This document shows, in pieces, positions 1 to 63,867 of a stretch of DNA of 64,000 bases. This DNA is from Candidula unifasciata (lineage: Eukaryota; Mollusca; Gastropoda; Stylommatophora; Geomitridae). The first letter of the stretch is position 1, and each line of letters begins with the position of its first letter. The stretch covers positions 1,352,412 to 1,416,411 of the forward strand of contig CAJHNH020006668.1 in NCBI GenBank assembly GCA_905116865.2, given 5' to 3'. Both the position numbers and the translations under genes were made by a program. Below the pieces are notes generated by a model. That model did not search any database, had not been told where the DNA came from, and was given only the letters and a program-made list of their open reading frames with translations.

Positions 1-609
1 GTATAAGTCATTTGTAGAAACTTTCACGTAGTCCCTCATTCCACTCAGTATTGAAAGTGTGGGAATGTTAACACAAAACCCAAGAACAATATACGAACTG
101 ATGTTAACGAGAGGAAGGAAACTGATTGGTTATGACATAATTTATTTGTTTATTTTGAAAACTAACCAATAACTACGGGTTTAATCAGGACCATTCCGTT
201 TCAGGCCCACTCCCCCCCCCACCCCTCCATCATTTCTTCTGCCCTCAAGCATACTGTAAGACCCCCACGCCCTCTGAAGTATGTGTCATGATCCCCATGC
301 CCCCCCCCCCACCCCTTTCTCTTTTTTCCCCCACATAAGATAATGTTATTAAAAAGATGAAGTAGATTCCGCAACAAGCGAAACATAAAGTATGGAGATA
401 CGTTTTGGTTAGAATGTGTTCTTATTCTACAATTTAATGCGCGTGTAATTTTATTAATTAGATTTGTAACGGTAGATGTACAAATTGCTCTTGAAAACAA
501 ACATGTTTTTGTCGTTTTATTTAATAAACAGTTTGAAAACTGCCCAGATAAAAGACTACTGATCTAGTCAATACACGGAAACAGATAATAATCGTTTATC
601 AAATAACCC
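1..609. other. AT-rich flank with poly-C tracts, no gene seen
   Basis: Low-complexity C runs at about 212-222 and 300-312. A 99-codon minus-strand frame here is a by-product of the C runs and has no recognisable domain. Confidence 0.5.
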
Positions 610-647
610 CTCCTCTCTATCTCTCTCACTTTCTCTCTCTCTCTCTG

Positions 648-707
<60 letters not shown>

Positions 708-711
708 TCCA
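610..711. repeat. (CT)n microsatellite
   Basis: About 100 bp of nearly pure CT with a few GT interruptions. Confidence 0.95.
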
Positions 712-1116
712 GCTGTCTTATCTTTATTAACATCCCCACCCACAGGAACCTATTACCTCCAGTTTTGGAAAACACAGGTGTGGAGTAATTAATAAATTCC
801 GGAATCATGCCTGACTTGCACGCGCACAGTTAAAGTTATCAGTTTATCCACACACATAAATGACCACAAGTGCTTTTTGATAGAGTCAGTTTAAAAGAGA
901 GCGATAGTTTTTTTCGTAGGGAAATCTCAAGTGCATGTGATTTTAACACTTACTATTAACATTTCAATTTACCTACCCACAACCTATGAATCTGCAACCG
1001 TGAGCAGACTGCAAGAACAGCAAGTTAAACAAGGATGGCTATTTAATAAGAAAAACTCAGAGGAGCATGTACAGCAGGAGTCTACAAATCATCAGTAGAT
1101 TGTTTGTTTGTTTTAG

Positions 1117-1215
1117 TATCCAGAAGCCATGAGTTGTTAACCCGTAGGCTCGGTATTATGAATATCGCAACCTTTCGGTCTTGATTCCATTGTAAGTACA
1201 GTAAATCTGGGAGAA
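1117..1215. repeat. Dispersed repeat, second copy at 9888
   Basis: About 100 bp from 'tatccagaagccatgagttg' to 'aatctgggagaaatg' recurs with roughly 85% identity at 9888-9998. No coding content. The flanking 1245-1345 region has tRNA-like runs, but no gene could be folded with confidence. Confidence 0.6.
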
Positions 1216-1639
1216 ATGTGGCTTTTCTGCCTACCCCCGGGAGTGAACCCGGACCACAAGGAGTTCGTCACCCAGGTCACCGCGCAATCCGGTTTAGCCA
1301 ACTTTGCTAGAGAGCCGGGCGTCATCAGTAGAAGATCCCTCGTCAATAACTGCTTCGGCTTATACACTCCTAGACAACTTCAGATGGGGGGGGGGGGGGC
1401 AATCTGGGTCATGACTCCCAGGCCCTGATCTTCTCCTGCTGCACTTTACCGGATGTTCTCGGACAGGGACCAGACGATAATGGTGACTATGTAACAGGTA
1501 CTGTGAGATTCGAAGTTAAGATCTAGCTAGGCAAGTTCACTGTGTAAAAAGCCGAAGATGAATAAGAAACCAACAAATCAATGATGTGGTCAGCCGCTAC
1601 ACGCCGCGGGATTTGCTGTGGCGGGGTTCCGAGCACTTC

Positions 1640-2017
1640 AGTTGAGTTGAGTCAAGAATTGACATCACAGCACTCGGGGCATTCCCACATGCGTTCCGTC
1701 CCCATCTTCGGCAGCCAGCGCAGAGTTACAGTACTAACTGTACCAGTCGCGATCTGGTTATATGTCCGTCTTGCCTTTCTTCTGAGTGTAGTGAGCCAGC
1801 CAGACCTTCTAGTTACACCCAGGTGTATCATTCTGACCAGGCCATAATAATCTAGTTTCTCTTCTGACTTCGTTACTTGTTCTCAAAGGGCCTTGGCCAC
1901 ATCTACCTTGTAATGTAAGAGTTCACCCCTCAGTGGTGCAGATCTAGACAATCTGTCTGCCTGTTCATTTCCCACCACGCAGGCATATCCTGGAGAAAAG
2001 ATCCAAAGTATCTACCA
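1640..2017 (-). mobile_element. 3' end fragment of RT/RNase H retrotransposon family A
   Basis: Reverse complement matches the 3' portion of the element at 12.1-14.9 kb: the terminal 'CPECCD' coding end ('cacagcactcggggcattcc' on +) back to the Val-Gly-Asn-Glu-Gln-Ala-Asp region near 1990. Many stops; a 5'-truncated dead copy. Confidence 0.7.
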
Positions 2018-2204
2018 ATTTATTTTATTAATACATTTGATGACTGTCCGCAGTTTATGAAGACAAGTAATTTTTACTGCAGAGGACTTGAGATGAGAAC
2101 TAAATGACTAAATGAACCACCATCGGACGTACATCCAAACAGAGAAATCTCAAAAACCCCAATGAACCATACAAAGCAGTTACGGCGTGATAAAGGGACC
2201 TTTA

Positions 2205-2287
<83 letters not shown>

Positions 2288-3039
2288 GTATATATATATA
2301 TAAACAAACAGATAATGTATTAATAGGCACTTTGTTTATTATGTACGTAAAATTTCTACGGCCTCAAGAGCTTCCTCTCTGATTATTTATGATACAGAGA
2401 TGTGACCGAATCAGGCGGCATCGCAAATGGGAAAAAGGGAGCGGGAGGTAGGCATAACCAGCGAAATGAAAATTCATTTTGAACTTTTGATCAGACAGTG
2501 CGAAGCTATTGGAGGTGGCATTTCTAAGATTTGCATTACACAGAGAAAATCTACCGCGCTGCGCTGGTTCAGTATACTAAAAAACAAGCAATGTAGAAGT
2601 TACTTTGGCATGTGAAAACACCCTACGGAGTCTTTAAACACAAGGAAATCATATTTCCTCACCTACTTCCTATAGTTTAGAATAGGCTAGACAACACAGG
2701 AATGGCAAATATATCTTTGCAGACCAAGTATTGGCTGGGATGTGTCGTTAGATTTAGGGTTCACTTGGCTAGTTGAAAAAGAAAAAGAAAAAACATAGTA
2801 ATGTATTCACTGTATTTTTACTGATCTTGTGCTGCTCACAGAATCAATGTGGGCTACAATTTACCCACTTGCTGATGTAATTTGGGAATATGACATGGTG
2901 AGATCCAAATATCTTCCACGGTACAACTCTTATACCATTTTTATAAAGAAGAACAAACAACAGACTGCACAATTTACTGCCTTGATTATTTCCCTGTATT
3001 TCATGCATGTATATATGTATGTAAGTTTTACCAAACCAG
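2018..3039. other. Intergenic, no supported gene; (TA)n and (TATG)n at 2203-2301
   Basis: About 100 bp of TA dinucleotides with a short GTAT stretch. A 62-codon + frame at 2427-2615 has no known motif and no codon-level support. The rest is AT-rich single-copy-looking DNA. Confidence 0.6.
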
Positions 3040-3995
3040 GATATCACACTAAGCGATAAACACCCGGTGACCCAAAGTGCCACCATGCTGATGAGGATCA
3101 CCCGTGGAGATGTCACAGAAACCCCGTTAAACCATTAGGTCATATTTATGGCCCGGCTATATTTGGGGCCCCAACAAAAAAAAACAGGGTGGGGGCTTCA
3201 AATAATGGAAAACGGCATCCCACATAAAAACGGCTATGGTCGTATATATTTCATGCATGCTAAATTACTAGTAGCAATTACATAAATGAAGCAAATCACC
3301 GTTTGTTTGTGTCTTCTTTTTTAAAATTTACAACGGAAAACATTGCTTCGATCTTACACTATTGTCCAAAAATCGTTAAATAAACAGTCTTCTGCTGATT
3401 TCAAACCCTAGCTCTCGAAGATTGTGAGACTGTTAAACTCATTCACTAGCCTCTAAGCCAGAGGGACAATTTAAAAATATTATTAAAAAGTTGAGCATGA
3501 AGATACGCGGGTAGGAATAACAAAGGGAAACTACCAAGTTACTGTTTGTAAGAAAAAACTCCGATAGTTATGTCCCAGCTACGAGGTTTTCAACCAATAA
3601 TATCGAACGCAACTAAATATAGGTACTAGGCATAGGTGCCGGTACCTGGGATCTCGGGGTACCTTTAGGCCCTCAACCAATATTTAGCAGGAAGTGGAGC
3701 AGAAATACCCGCCCCATCTAAGCATTCTCCATCTTCTTTTCCTGATAATAGCATGTGCCAGTGGTGAACACATTTTGTATCCAAAACTACGAACTGTGCG
3801 TCCACATGCTGGACGCAGTTAGGCTATTTTGTTTGTTTGTTACAAAGCCTCAATCTGGCTGATGCCGGGGACTCTAATGTAACCCTACATATGGGTTAAA
3901 CGGGGTTTATGGGACCTGTCCCCAGGTGATCCTCATCCGAATGGTGGAACTTTGTGTCACCGGGTATTTATCACTTAGTGTGGCGTCCTGGTGGG
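3040..3995. repeat. Inverted-repeat pair, about 100-bp arms
   Basis: 3040-3135 ('cacccggtgacccaaagtgc' ... 'accccgttaaaccat') reappears as reverse complement at about 3885-3990 ('gggttaaacggggtttatgg' ... 'gtcaccgggtatttatcact'), roughly 85% identical, with about 750 bp between. This is either one foldback-type element or two opposite insertions of the same repeat. Confidence 0.6.
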
Positions 3996-4174
3996 GTTGA
4001 AACGGCATCATCAACATCGCGTTTTGTTTAACATTTTTTATCTGTCATGTTCTTGGGTACAGGAGGATGATCTGTGGTTTAAAAGTTTGACCCCCTCCCG
4101 CCAGCAACTCTTGGAATTCATACACACCCATTTTTGGCCACACTCGTGGCGCATTGGACATATATTGGACTCCT

Positions 4175-4300
4175 ACCTTTTGCTTATGGCCCAACTGTTC
4201 CACTCGATGAGTTATGTGGTCAGCATCACGCTGACCGCCTTTACTTCTCAGGAAATGTACTGTTACCCATTTTAGGCTTAGTGGATCCGGAAGACACTTC
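4175..4300 (-). repeat. tRNA-SINE-1 body fragment
   Basis: Contains the SINE-1 body string 'gaccgcctttacttctcagg' followed by 'acccattttaggct', as in the full copies at 16.9 and 30.4 kb (minus orientation). Confidence 0.6.
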
Positions 4301-4424
4301 CCCCGTTATCACCTATAATAACATTCTGAGAAGCTGAAGTATACTTTGTATTTTCTAGTCACTTAGATTATAATAGTATTAGTACAGTCAATTAATTTCG
4401 ATATAACTTGTAATAAGTAAGTAA

Positions 4425-4640
4425 AGTAAAGGTTTATTTTCCACGCCTTTAGGCGTATTGGGAATATAGGATTGGACCTATATTTTTTTTAAGATCAATC
4501 GGCACTTGGTGGGTGATGTGGTTAACACGCTGGCCTCCTTTACTTCCCAGGACTGCATCTGGTACCCACTTAGGGCTAGGTTGACCTGGGAGTCAACGAC
4601 CTTCGGATCTGCATGCGGGCGTCTAGCCGCCAACGCCACA
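4425..4640 (-). repeat. tRNA-SINE-1
   Basis: Minus-strand copy: 3' end 'aaaggtttattttccacgcc', body 'ggtgggtgatgtggttaaca', tRNA-like head with box B and A near 4600-4635. Same order as the + copies at 16.0, 22.0 and 41.5 kb. Confidence 0.75.
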
Positions 4641-4649
4641 GTGACTCTC

Positions 4650-4875
4650 ATTTTGTAATAAGATCAGTTGCGTATCCTTTACAGGACGTTGCAGAACCAA
4701 CCCCAACAGCTCCTGGCTGTTGTGGGGTTTTTCTAGGCAAATTTACGTCCAGTAGTTTGCCATTGCTCTGGACGGTCGGCTTTTTTGATACCACTGTCGA
4801 AACTAACGCAAGGCGCATGGCCCGCATGTGGGTCCGAATCCGACATTCCGGCATTACGAAGCATCGACTCAACCA
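4650..4875 (-). repeat. tRNA-SINE-2
   Basis: Reverse complement has a tRNA-like head with box B 'gtcggattcggacccac', then 'ttagtttcgacagtggtatc' and 'caatggcaaactactggacg', shared with copies at 11.7 and 31.0 kb (+) and 37.8 kb (-). Confidence 0.7.
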
Positions 4876-5286
4876 GAGAGCCGACTACTTGTAATAAGAG
4901 CATCACATATAGCTGCGACACACTACGGCTACACCAAATAATTCCTATGATATTCTCTTACGTCTTAGTGTGTAATGAATTGTTGCCTTATTATTTCTTT
5001 CATATGTTATAAACTTGTCTTGTTTGCGAATTATATTATACTTGAAAAAAAAACAAAAAAAATCTAAGTTTATTGTTTATATAATCAATACCAACGTCCT
5101 CCTCTTGTGCCACTATATATGCCAAAGCGTTCTAGACTTTCCCACCATACCGTTCTTTCCTGTACAACTCTTTCGATTTCATGGATGTACACGAAACACT
5201 CAGGTTCTGAAACAGGATTGCAGACTATATTATAACCAAAGTCAAGAAAGGTCTCTTCCCAATAAATACAAGTTATGGCGGCTGCA

Positions 5287-5533
5287 AGCTTTGAGCAGCG
5301 GCTGCTTGTAGTAATTCATCAGGGATTAGTTTTTTCCCCACCATTGATTGTGCACCGACCACAATGACAAGCTTTGAACAGCGGCTGCTTGTAGTAATTC
5401 ATCAGGGATTAGTTTTTCCCCACCATTGATTGTGCACCGACCACAGTGACAAGCTTTGAACAGCGGCTGCTTGTAGTAATTCATCAGGGATTAGTTTTTC
5501 CCCACCATTGATTGTGCACCGACCACAGTGACA
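5287..5533. repeat. 82-83 bp tandem repeat, 3 copies
   Basis: Three near-identical units starting 'agctttgaacagcggctgct' at 5287, 5370 and 5452. Almost no divergence between copies, so recent. Confidence 0.95.
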
Positions 5534-5757
5534 CTCAGCGACACACATTTAAAGAGACTAAAAATACACGAATTGGGAGTAAAGATCGGCACAGCCAGGC
5601 ACGAGAAGCACACCGGACGCACACGAAGTCTTGTTAACCAACATAGAACTGGTACTATTAACAGCACGACGCTGATGAATATGTTGAGAGGGGAATATGA
5701 GCGCCTATGGATGTGTCCGGAATGCTGTGAATATAATCTAACTCATATCTCATAAAC
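5534..5757 (+). pseudogene. 3'-terminal fragment of an RNase H-type retrotransposon ORF
   Basis: Open for 75 codons; includes 'RTRSLVNQHRTGTINSTTLM' and ends 'ERLWMCPECCEYN', parallel to the C-terminus of family A at 14834 ('GRLWECPECCDVGS'). It is a related but distinct subfamily, 5'-truncated, and abuts the 82-bp array. Confidence 0.65.
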
Positions 5758-6104
5758 ATACGGCGACAATGCGTTTTATCTTGGACGCACTAGGGATACC
5801 TCCTGCAAATTTATGTAAGACCTCTTTGATTTTCCCACAATGGGAAAATAGCCGCTGTTTTCGTCAAGGTGAATTCAAATCTCCCGACAAAACCTTCACG
5901 AGGGATTAAACTCAAAAAAGAATAGACTTAAAACAAGCCTTGATTGGACGTGCTGAGGATGCCATCCAGCAGGTTTGCCGCCTTGCTGACTTTAATCTTT
6001 GAACTAAATGGATACTTATCTCTAATGTGTCACACATTAACAGTACCGTCCTTATCGAATTTGATAGCAGCTGTAGAGGATAGCTTCCCGGCATAGCAGA
6101 CATA

Positions 6105-6445
6105 CGTAGAATTATCAAAATTTTCTGGCCAGATACAATCTCAAACACTAAACTACTTCAAGCCACAAACCAAGAAACTATAGACAGTATGATTACCAAG
6201 AGAAGATGGAAATGGCTTGGCCACGTTATGAGAATGACTTCTAATATACCTGCCAAAACAGCTCTCACATGGACACCAGAGGGAAATAGAAAACAGGGGC
6301 GCCCAAAAAACAACATGGAGACGAACGATGGAAAGTGACCTGAGTGCGGCATCTTTGACATGGAAAACTGCACTGAAGATTGCATAGGACAGGAAAGCAT
6401 GGAAAGTCCTCTCTGAAGCCTCATGTGCCACTAGGCATAACGAGA
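6105..6445 (+). pseudogene. RTE-like retrotransposon, RT C-terminal fragment
   Basis: Encodes RRWKWLGHVMRM and GRPKNNMETND, the 'GH--RM ... GRPK' tail of RTE-type polymerases. Nearly identical to the 3' end of the minus-strand element at 33.76-34.2 kb and stops matching at the same 3' border ('ctaggcataacgagaactga'). Confidence 0.75.
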
Positions 6446-6570
6446 ACTGATAGCAGACATACTTTACTAATCAGAACGCTGATTGATGGAAACATAGCTG
6501 AAGGTGACAATGTAGTTTACACAGATGGATCAGCGCAGTATTTTGGGGCTAGCGATGTGCATTGACGTTC
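6446..6570 (+). pseudogene. RNase H domain fragment
   Basis: Short frame with NVVYTDGSAQYFGA, the catalytic 'YTDGS' strand of a retrotransposon RNase H. The rest of the domain is absent. Similar to the RNase H at 27.1-27.4 kb (minus). Confidence 0.5.
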
Positions 6571-6619
6571 ATGCTGACCTTAACGGAACATTTACATTTT
6601 TATAGATAATCTTCTTATT

Positions 6620-6905
6620 CGCGTTCTCCGGCTGTAAACTCTGGTGGAAAGTTCGGGTTGTTCGTCCACCTCTGGACCTTAGTCTTGTCCAGAACCTGAG
6701 TGTTGCGTGCGCACCCGTTTTATGTATCCTAGTTATTTCTATACAGATTGTAGTTTCCTTTTCTCTCAGGCAGATGCACTAGACTTCGAAAGGAATCTCC
6801 CAATTAGTCGACTCTTACGACATGCTTGTTGAGGAGGCATTGGGTCTATTAATATTTTCTCCCACAATGGAGACCCGGAACTCACACGACGACGAAGGCT
6901 CAATA
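6620..6905 (+). repeat. Dispersed repeat C, version 2
   Basis: About 285 bp: 'ggctgtaaactctggtggaa', 'tggaccttagtcttgtccag', 'ggcagatgcactagacttcg', then the shared 3' module 'attagtcgactcttacgaca' to 'ggagacccggaactcacacg'. Same order at 42.6, 49.2 and 62.9 kb (+) and inverted at 22.3 kb. Non-coding. Confidence 0.75.
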
Positions 6906-7024
6906 GCCGCAACGTCCACGTTTTGTTTGTATTTGTTATATTGTGAAGCTTGCTAATATACTTTTCGTTCGGGTTTATATCTTTTCTTGATATTAATACG
7001 ATGAGCGCTGAAAAAAAGTTCGAT

Positions 7025-7608
7025 TATTACGGTTCAGCCATTTCATCTGGACAGAGACATTAGCTCCAGATGTGCCAAAGCTAATCAAGTAATGGGTCAA
7101 CTATCTCCCCTGTTGACACACAAGCAGATACCTCAGAGTACTAAAGTGAATCTTATCAGAACTATTTTTTGGCCAATACTATGCTATCAGTGCCACACGT
7201 GGACACTTACATCCTCCAATGAACGTAAAATTGTGACAACAGAGATGAAATGCCTTAGAAGAGCTGCAGGAGTTTCAAGGAAAGACAGAATACAAAATCA
7301 TGAAATCAGACGAATGCTAGGAATAAAGCCAGTCTTACAGGTCATCAAAGAACAACAAATGAAATGGTTTGGACACCTAACAAGAATGCCCTGGTACTAT
7401 ATACCACAGCGAGCCACACTAAAACGTTACAACGGGTATAAAGCGAGTGGAAGACCTCGGAAAACATGGAGTGATGGCATTAAGAACAGCTTTACAGAAA
7501 TGAACATCAGTCTTAATAGTGCTCTTGACAGAGCTCATCAACGAACATTACAGCTCCCCCCGACACTTCGATGAGGTACAAGGTGGAAGAGAAGAAGAAG
7601 AAGAAGAA
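7025..7608 (+). pseudogene. RTE-like retrotransposon 3' end with (GAA)n tail
   Basis: A 160-codon frame (7092-7574) covers the RT thumb and C-terminal region: KCLRRAAGVSRKDRIQ, MKWFGHLTRM and SGRPRKTWSDGIK. The ORF stop is followed by 23 nt and then (GAA)6, the short-repeat end typical of RTE elements. 5'-truncated. A different subfamily from the 33.8-kb element, closer to the one at 38.9 kb. Confidence 0.8.
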
Positions 7609-8764
7609 GCCATTTCATAATGGAATCGTTCAGACTATAAAAAAAATCAGTATCGATTCTCTTTGAAATCGACAATAGGTTACGTTTGCTGAGAATGTTG
7701 TGGGTTTTGGTCATGTCTGGGTGCTGAAGCGAAAACATAACCTTGTGCTGATTGAGATGTGAGAACCATGTAGTTTGATCTATTCTAGCACATTCAATTG
7801 ATCACACCTACTAGGTAGTCTTTGTGCTACAAGTCAGCGTTTTCACAACTGCTAGTTTTGATTGAAAAATCTGACGTCAAGGTTTGTTATTATTATTTTG
7901 AGATTACAATGCAGAAGAGGTGGGGTCTGTTTTTGATAAATTTATACCTTTAAAAAAAGGACTGTGTTATTAATAATAATTTTTAGATGATCATTGTCAA
8001 AATAGCTTTAAAATATCCCTATTAACGGTATAATTTGTTGTAGATTTAGAATGTTTTCTGTTTACTTTGGTTATTTATTGTTTGTAGCTGACATTTATGC
8101 ATTGTTGCTTGCGCAATCGACCGAGATACAACACAGACTGTTGTTTATTAATGAATAAATGCATGATCATATACAATGTCATCCCTATTCAGATTAATAA
8201 GGTGAAATAACTAGTAATAATATATTATATTAATATTAAATAAATAAAATTTATAATAAATTAAGGAGTGACGTTTTTATTATTGCTAATTAAACATATT
8301 AAGTAACATAAGCACACAACACATTACATAACATTCCCTTAGTAAACTAAAAGACCTTTTTCATTCCTTTGCTTATTGAGCTTATGATGCTACTCCCATG
8401 TTTGTTCAAAGCTTGGGCAGTATTGTAGAGACCATATGTTGCCCATGCATCATGATCCCTACCTCCACCTGCCTTGTTTACTCCAAAGGAAAGGTAACAC
8501 CAGTATGTTTGGAACAAAGCAGGCTGCAGAAACTTCCGGATCAGGAGAACAGTGCTCTATCTGTCCGCCTGTTGGAGCTTCCCTCCTAGACCAGCTGCCA
8601 GGCAAGGATAAGGGCCTGGTCTGCCCTGAAATAACATAAAGTTTTCAGGTTGCATTTCCTCTTCCTAGAATAAGGCTAGTATCCTCCCCAATACCCTTCT
8701 CTACCCAAAGCCGTTGGCACAGTATGGGATGTCAGGTTTGGTATGTGCCGCTCAACAAGACTTG
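7609..8764. other. AT-rich DNA, no gene seen
   Basis: Strongly AT-rich with a run of short 'ttaata' motifs near 8220. Frames of 60-70 codons at 8398-8639 have no recognised motif; they may be a decayed upstream part of the retroelement that starts at about 8765. Confidence 0.5.
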
Positions 8765-9585
8765 ACCTAAACACTAGACTTGAAGGATGCATATAACAGA
8801 GTACCAATTGAATACTTGGTGCACATCCTTCTCTAACTGAAAGTATCTCCCTTCACCACCCACTGAGTAGCAGCAGCACTGTTCCAGAGACAAGTGATAC
8901 TCGAGTGTGGTTATTGGTCCTCAGAACCAATAACCATCAGTCTAGGATTACCTCAAGGTTTTTCACTGTCTCCAAGTATATTAAAAATGTATTCAGTGCT
9001 GATAACTGAGCAGCAGTTGTATGGGAGCGGCAAGACTTTGTCCTTTGCTGATCTCGTCATGGTATACTGACAAGGAAGAGATTCCTGATTCAATGCCAAG
9101 TGAATCTGATCTAATCTCTTCCTGGTCTGTAGATTCTAATGCACATATAAACTCTTCAAAGGCCTCAGTTCACATGGTTCTTCTTGGACACGCAGACTTA
9201 CCAGCAGTGGAAGGCAGCGACAAAATTTTGACGAGAACAAACCTGTTTACATATCTCTGAATGAGGATTGATCGCAGCCTGTCCTTCAAAGAGCATGTTA
9301 TAACAAAAGAAAGCAAAGGCCTGTCAGCAAATTGAGGGTCCTGGCTGCCATCAATACTGAGCAGAGACTGCTTCTGGTCCAGGGACGAGTTCTTTCTCCC
9401 ATCGAATATGCTCTAGCCGTTTTCACTGTCAGCCATACTCAGACTTAAAGACTTGAGATGTTGCATAATGAAGCAATGCACATTATACTGGGGTACACAA
9501 GAGACACCTCGTGTGTAGCAATGAAATACTTTCTTGAGTTACCTACCATGAACTACAGGATCAAGATCTGGAGGGCTCACTTGTT
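8765..9585 (+). pseudogene. Decayed reverse transcriptase, family A
   Basis: RT motif A as LKDAYNRVPIEYL (near 8775), motif B as GLPQGFSLSP (near 8945) and motif C as SFADL (near 9040), where the catalytic FADD is changed to FADL. Further along, HNEAMHIILGYTRDT matches the family A string 'QNTAMRVILGCTRDT'. Frameshifts and stops throughout; older than the 12-kb copy. Confidence 0.75.
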
Positions 9586-9589
9586 TGTA

Positions 9590-9745
9590 TAATATAGATA
9601 AAATGACACTCAATAATGTCAGCAACATATCAACCACCTTTACTTCCCATGGCATTTCCTGGTACCCATTTTTAAATATAAAAGTACATGTTTGTGCATA
9701 ATTGAACCCAAGAATTTTAGGACGTTGGCAAGCATCTAGCAACCA
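9590..9745 (-). repeat. tRNA-SINE-1 fragment
   Basis: Contains 'accacctttacttcccatgg' followed by 'tggtacccatttttaa', the SINE-1 body in minus orientation; head and tail are decayed. Confidence 0.5.
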
Positions 9746-9887
9746 TGCGGCCCAGCTCCTTGCTATATAATTAAAGTAGATTAGTATTCAGTATTTTAAA
9801 ACATTTTTGTTTACATTTAGGCTTTAAAAATTAGCTCTATTACCCTGTGTTGGTTTGTAAAAACTTTTGCTGATTTTATTTTTTTTT

Positions 9888-9998
9888 AACGTATCCAGAA
9901 ACCATGAGTTGTAAACCCTTTGGCTCGGTACTATGGATATCGCAACCATTCGGCCTTGATTCCATTATAGGTACCGTTAATCTGGGATAAATGTTAGT
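9888..9998. repeat. Dispersed repeat, second copy of 1117-1215
   Basis: Same orientation as the 1.1-kb copy; from 'tatccagaaaccatgagttg' to 'aatctgggataaatg'. Confidence 0.6.
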
Positions 9999-10007
9999 AT
10001 TATTCCT

Positions 10008-10180
10008 GTATGGGTTCGGATGCAACACATTTTGGGATGAGAATAGACCCACTACCTCAATAACATGCATGGAGAAAAAGGCGAGTGAATTAGGACTGGC
10101 TGAAATAGGATGTGTTGGGTTGAAAGGCGCAGATATTGCAGCCTAGCTTTAAACCACAACATGCCAGCCACCCTTTAAGA
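10008..10180 (-). repeat. Dispersed repeat C, version 1
   Basis: Reverse complement reads 'aaagggtggctggcatgttg', then 'gtggtttaaagctaggctgc', 'aatatctgcgcctttcaacc' and the shared 3' module with 'gtagtgggtctattctcatc'. It is the fullest simple copy of version 1 in the window. Confidence 0.7.
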
Positions 10181-11294
10181 GTCAACATAATTGTTTGGCA
10201 CTAGTAGACAAATCTGTAAATACATCATCGTGTAGCAGGTCCTTTGCAGAACGTCGCACTCATCACGGTCCGCCTAATTGAAACTCAGACTATGACTCAG
10301 ACTACCTCGTGTACTTTCATATTCAAGGAGTCACTTATTTCCTGTGCCCATCTTCGTGTTGGTCGGCCCCTGCCCCTCCTTCCTGTTACCATGCCTTCTG
10401 TTATTGTATTTTCCAATTGCCATGGTGCTTGATATGACCATAAAAATTTCAGCTTCCGAGCTACATTTGAAGTAAATAAGCAGACACTATAAAGAAGTAT
10501 GCTTATCAGTAGTAAGAATAAATAGTAATTAAGCGATGAGGTTTTTATTGTTTTTTTATAACGATTTAATGAATCTTTTCAGTTTTGACATATTAGTGTA
10601 GGTTAAGTTCCTGACCTGAAATTTTGGCTCACATTTGACCTTTTTTCTTCAGAATACTGGAATATGGTGGAGTTAAAGAAAAGTTAAAGTTAAAGTTAAA
10701 CAATTTCCTTGATATTTTAACAATATAATGAATATAGGTAATGCAATTATATTTATTTCCAGTATTGGTAAGCAATAGATACAATTTTGATACTTCTTCG
10801 CAGATGAAGATGAAATATCATTGAAAAATCTTTTCTGCAGTGTTATTTGCTTCTGTACATGTTTTAAAAGTGTCATTGTTACCTTTTTTGTTGTTGACAT
10901 TATTTATTTTTCTTCTAATGAATTCATGTTGCTTCAATACATCAGGGGGTGGTAGATAGGCTGCATGCAGTCGAGGGACCTAGGCTACACTCTCTCGTGG
11001 AACATAGGTGGGTTGGGTTTAGGGCCAGTTCTAGATGTTTGGGTTCGTTAAAAGCATCAGAAAGCCAGGAAACCCAGTCTTACCACCCTCTAAAATGTTG
11101 GACTGTCCTGTGAAGTCATCTGGGGTAGGATATTAATAAAGAACCTAGTATTCCTTTGAGAAAGATTGGGTCAGAACATTCATTTGTATTTGTGCACATC
11201 CTTCCCATTCCCTCTGCTTAGCTTTCTAGCCATAGTTTTTGTTGTATTTAATGTGTCTCGTTTTCTGTGCAGCAAGTATATGTTTCTCTTTCAG
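10181..11294. other. No gene recognised upstream of LRSAM1 exon 1
   Basis: AT-rich DNA with a short 'agttaaagttaaagtt' repeat at 10680. If exon 1 has a 5' UTR partner or promoter here, nothing in the sequence identifies it. Confidence 0.4.
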
Positions 11295-63579
<52,285 letters not shown>

Positions 63580-63867
63580 GTAAGATTGCAACTGTAATTA
63601 CAGATATTTAGTATGTGTAGCTGCCGTTTTTCTGTATGTTGGAGCCGTCCCACAGTTTTCTGTATCACTGTTTCTTGTGTAGTAAGGAATGTTTCTTGTG
63701 TAGCATTGGAACAACCAAAGTTCTTTACATAGCATAATTTCTTCTGCGGTCGCCATGAAAAGCATTGATGGCACATGACGTAGTTGACAGCAAGGCTGCA
63801 GTATTCACCCCTTTTGGCCCAGCACATCTGTTTTCAGCAAACCTTGTATGTATGTATGTACGTACGT
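63580..63867 (+). other. Start of intron 21 with a repeat C version 1 fragment
   Basis: 'gttgacagcaaggctgcagt', 'acatctgttttcagcaaacc' at 63780-63842, then (TATG)n at 63847-63873. No coding content; the RING exon is expected further on. Confidence 0.6.

Noticed and set aside
626..808. RERERE-rich frame
   Set aside because: Translation of the (CT)n microsatellite.
2427..2615. 62-codon + frame as a small gene
   Set aside because: No motif, no splice context, no neighbours in support; compatible with chance.
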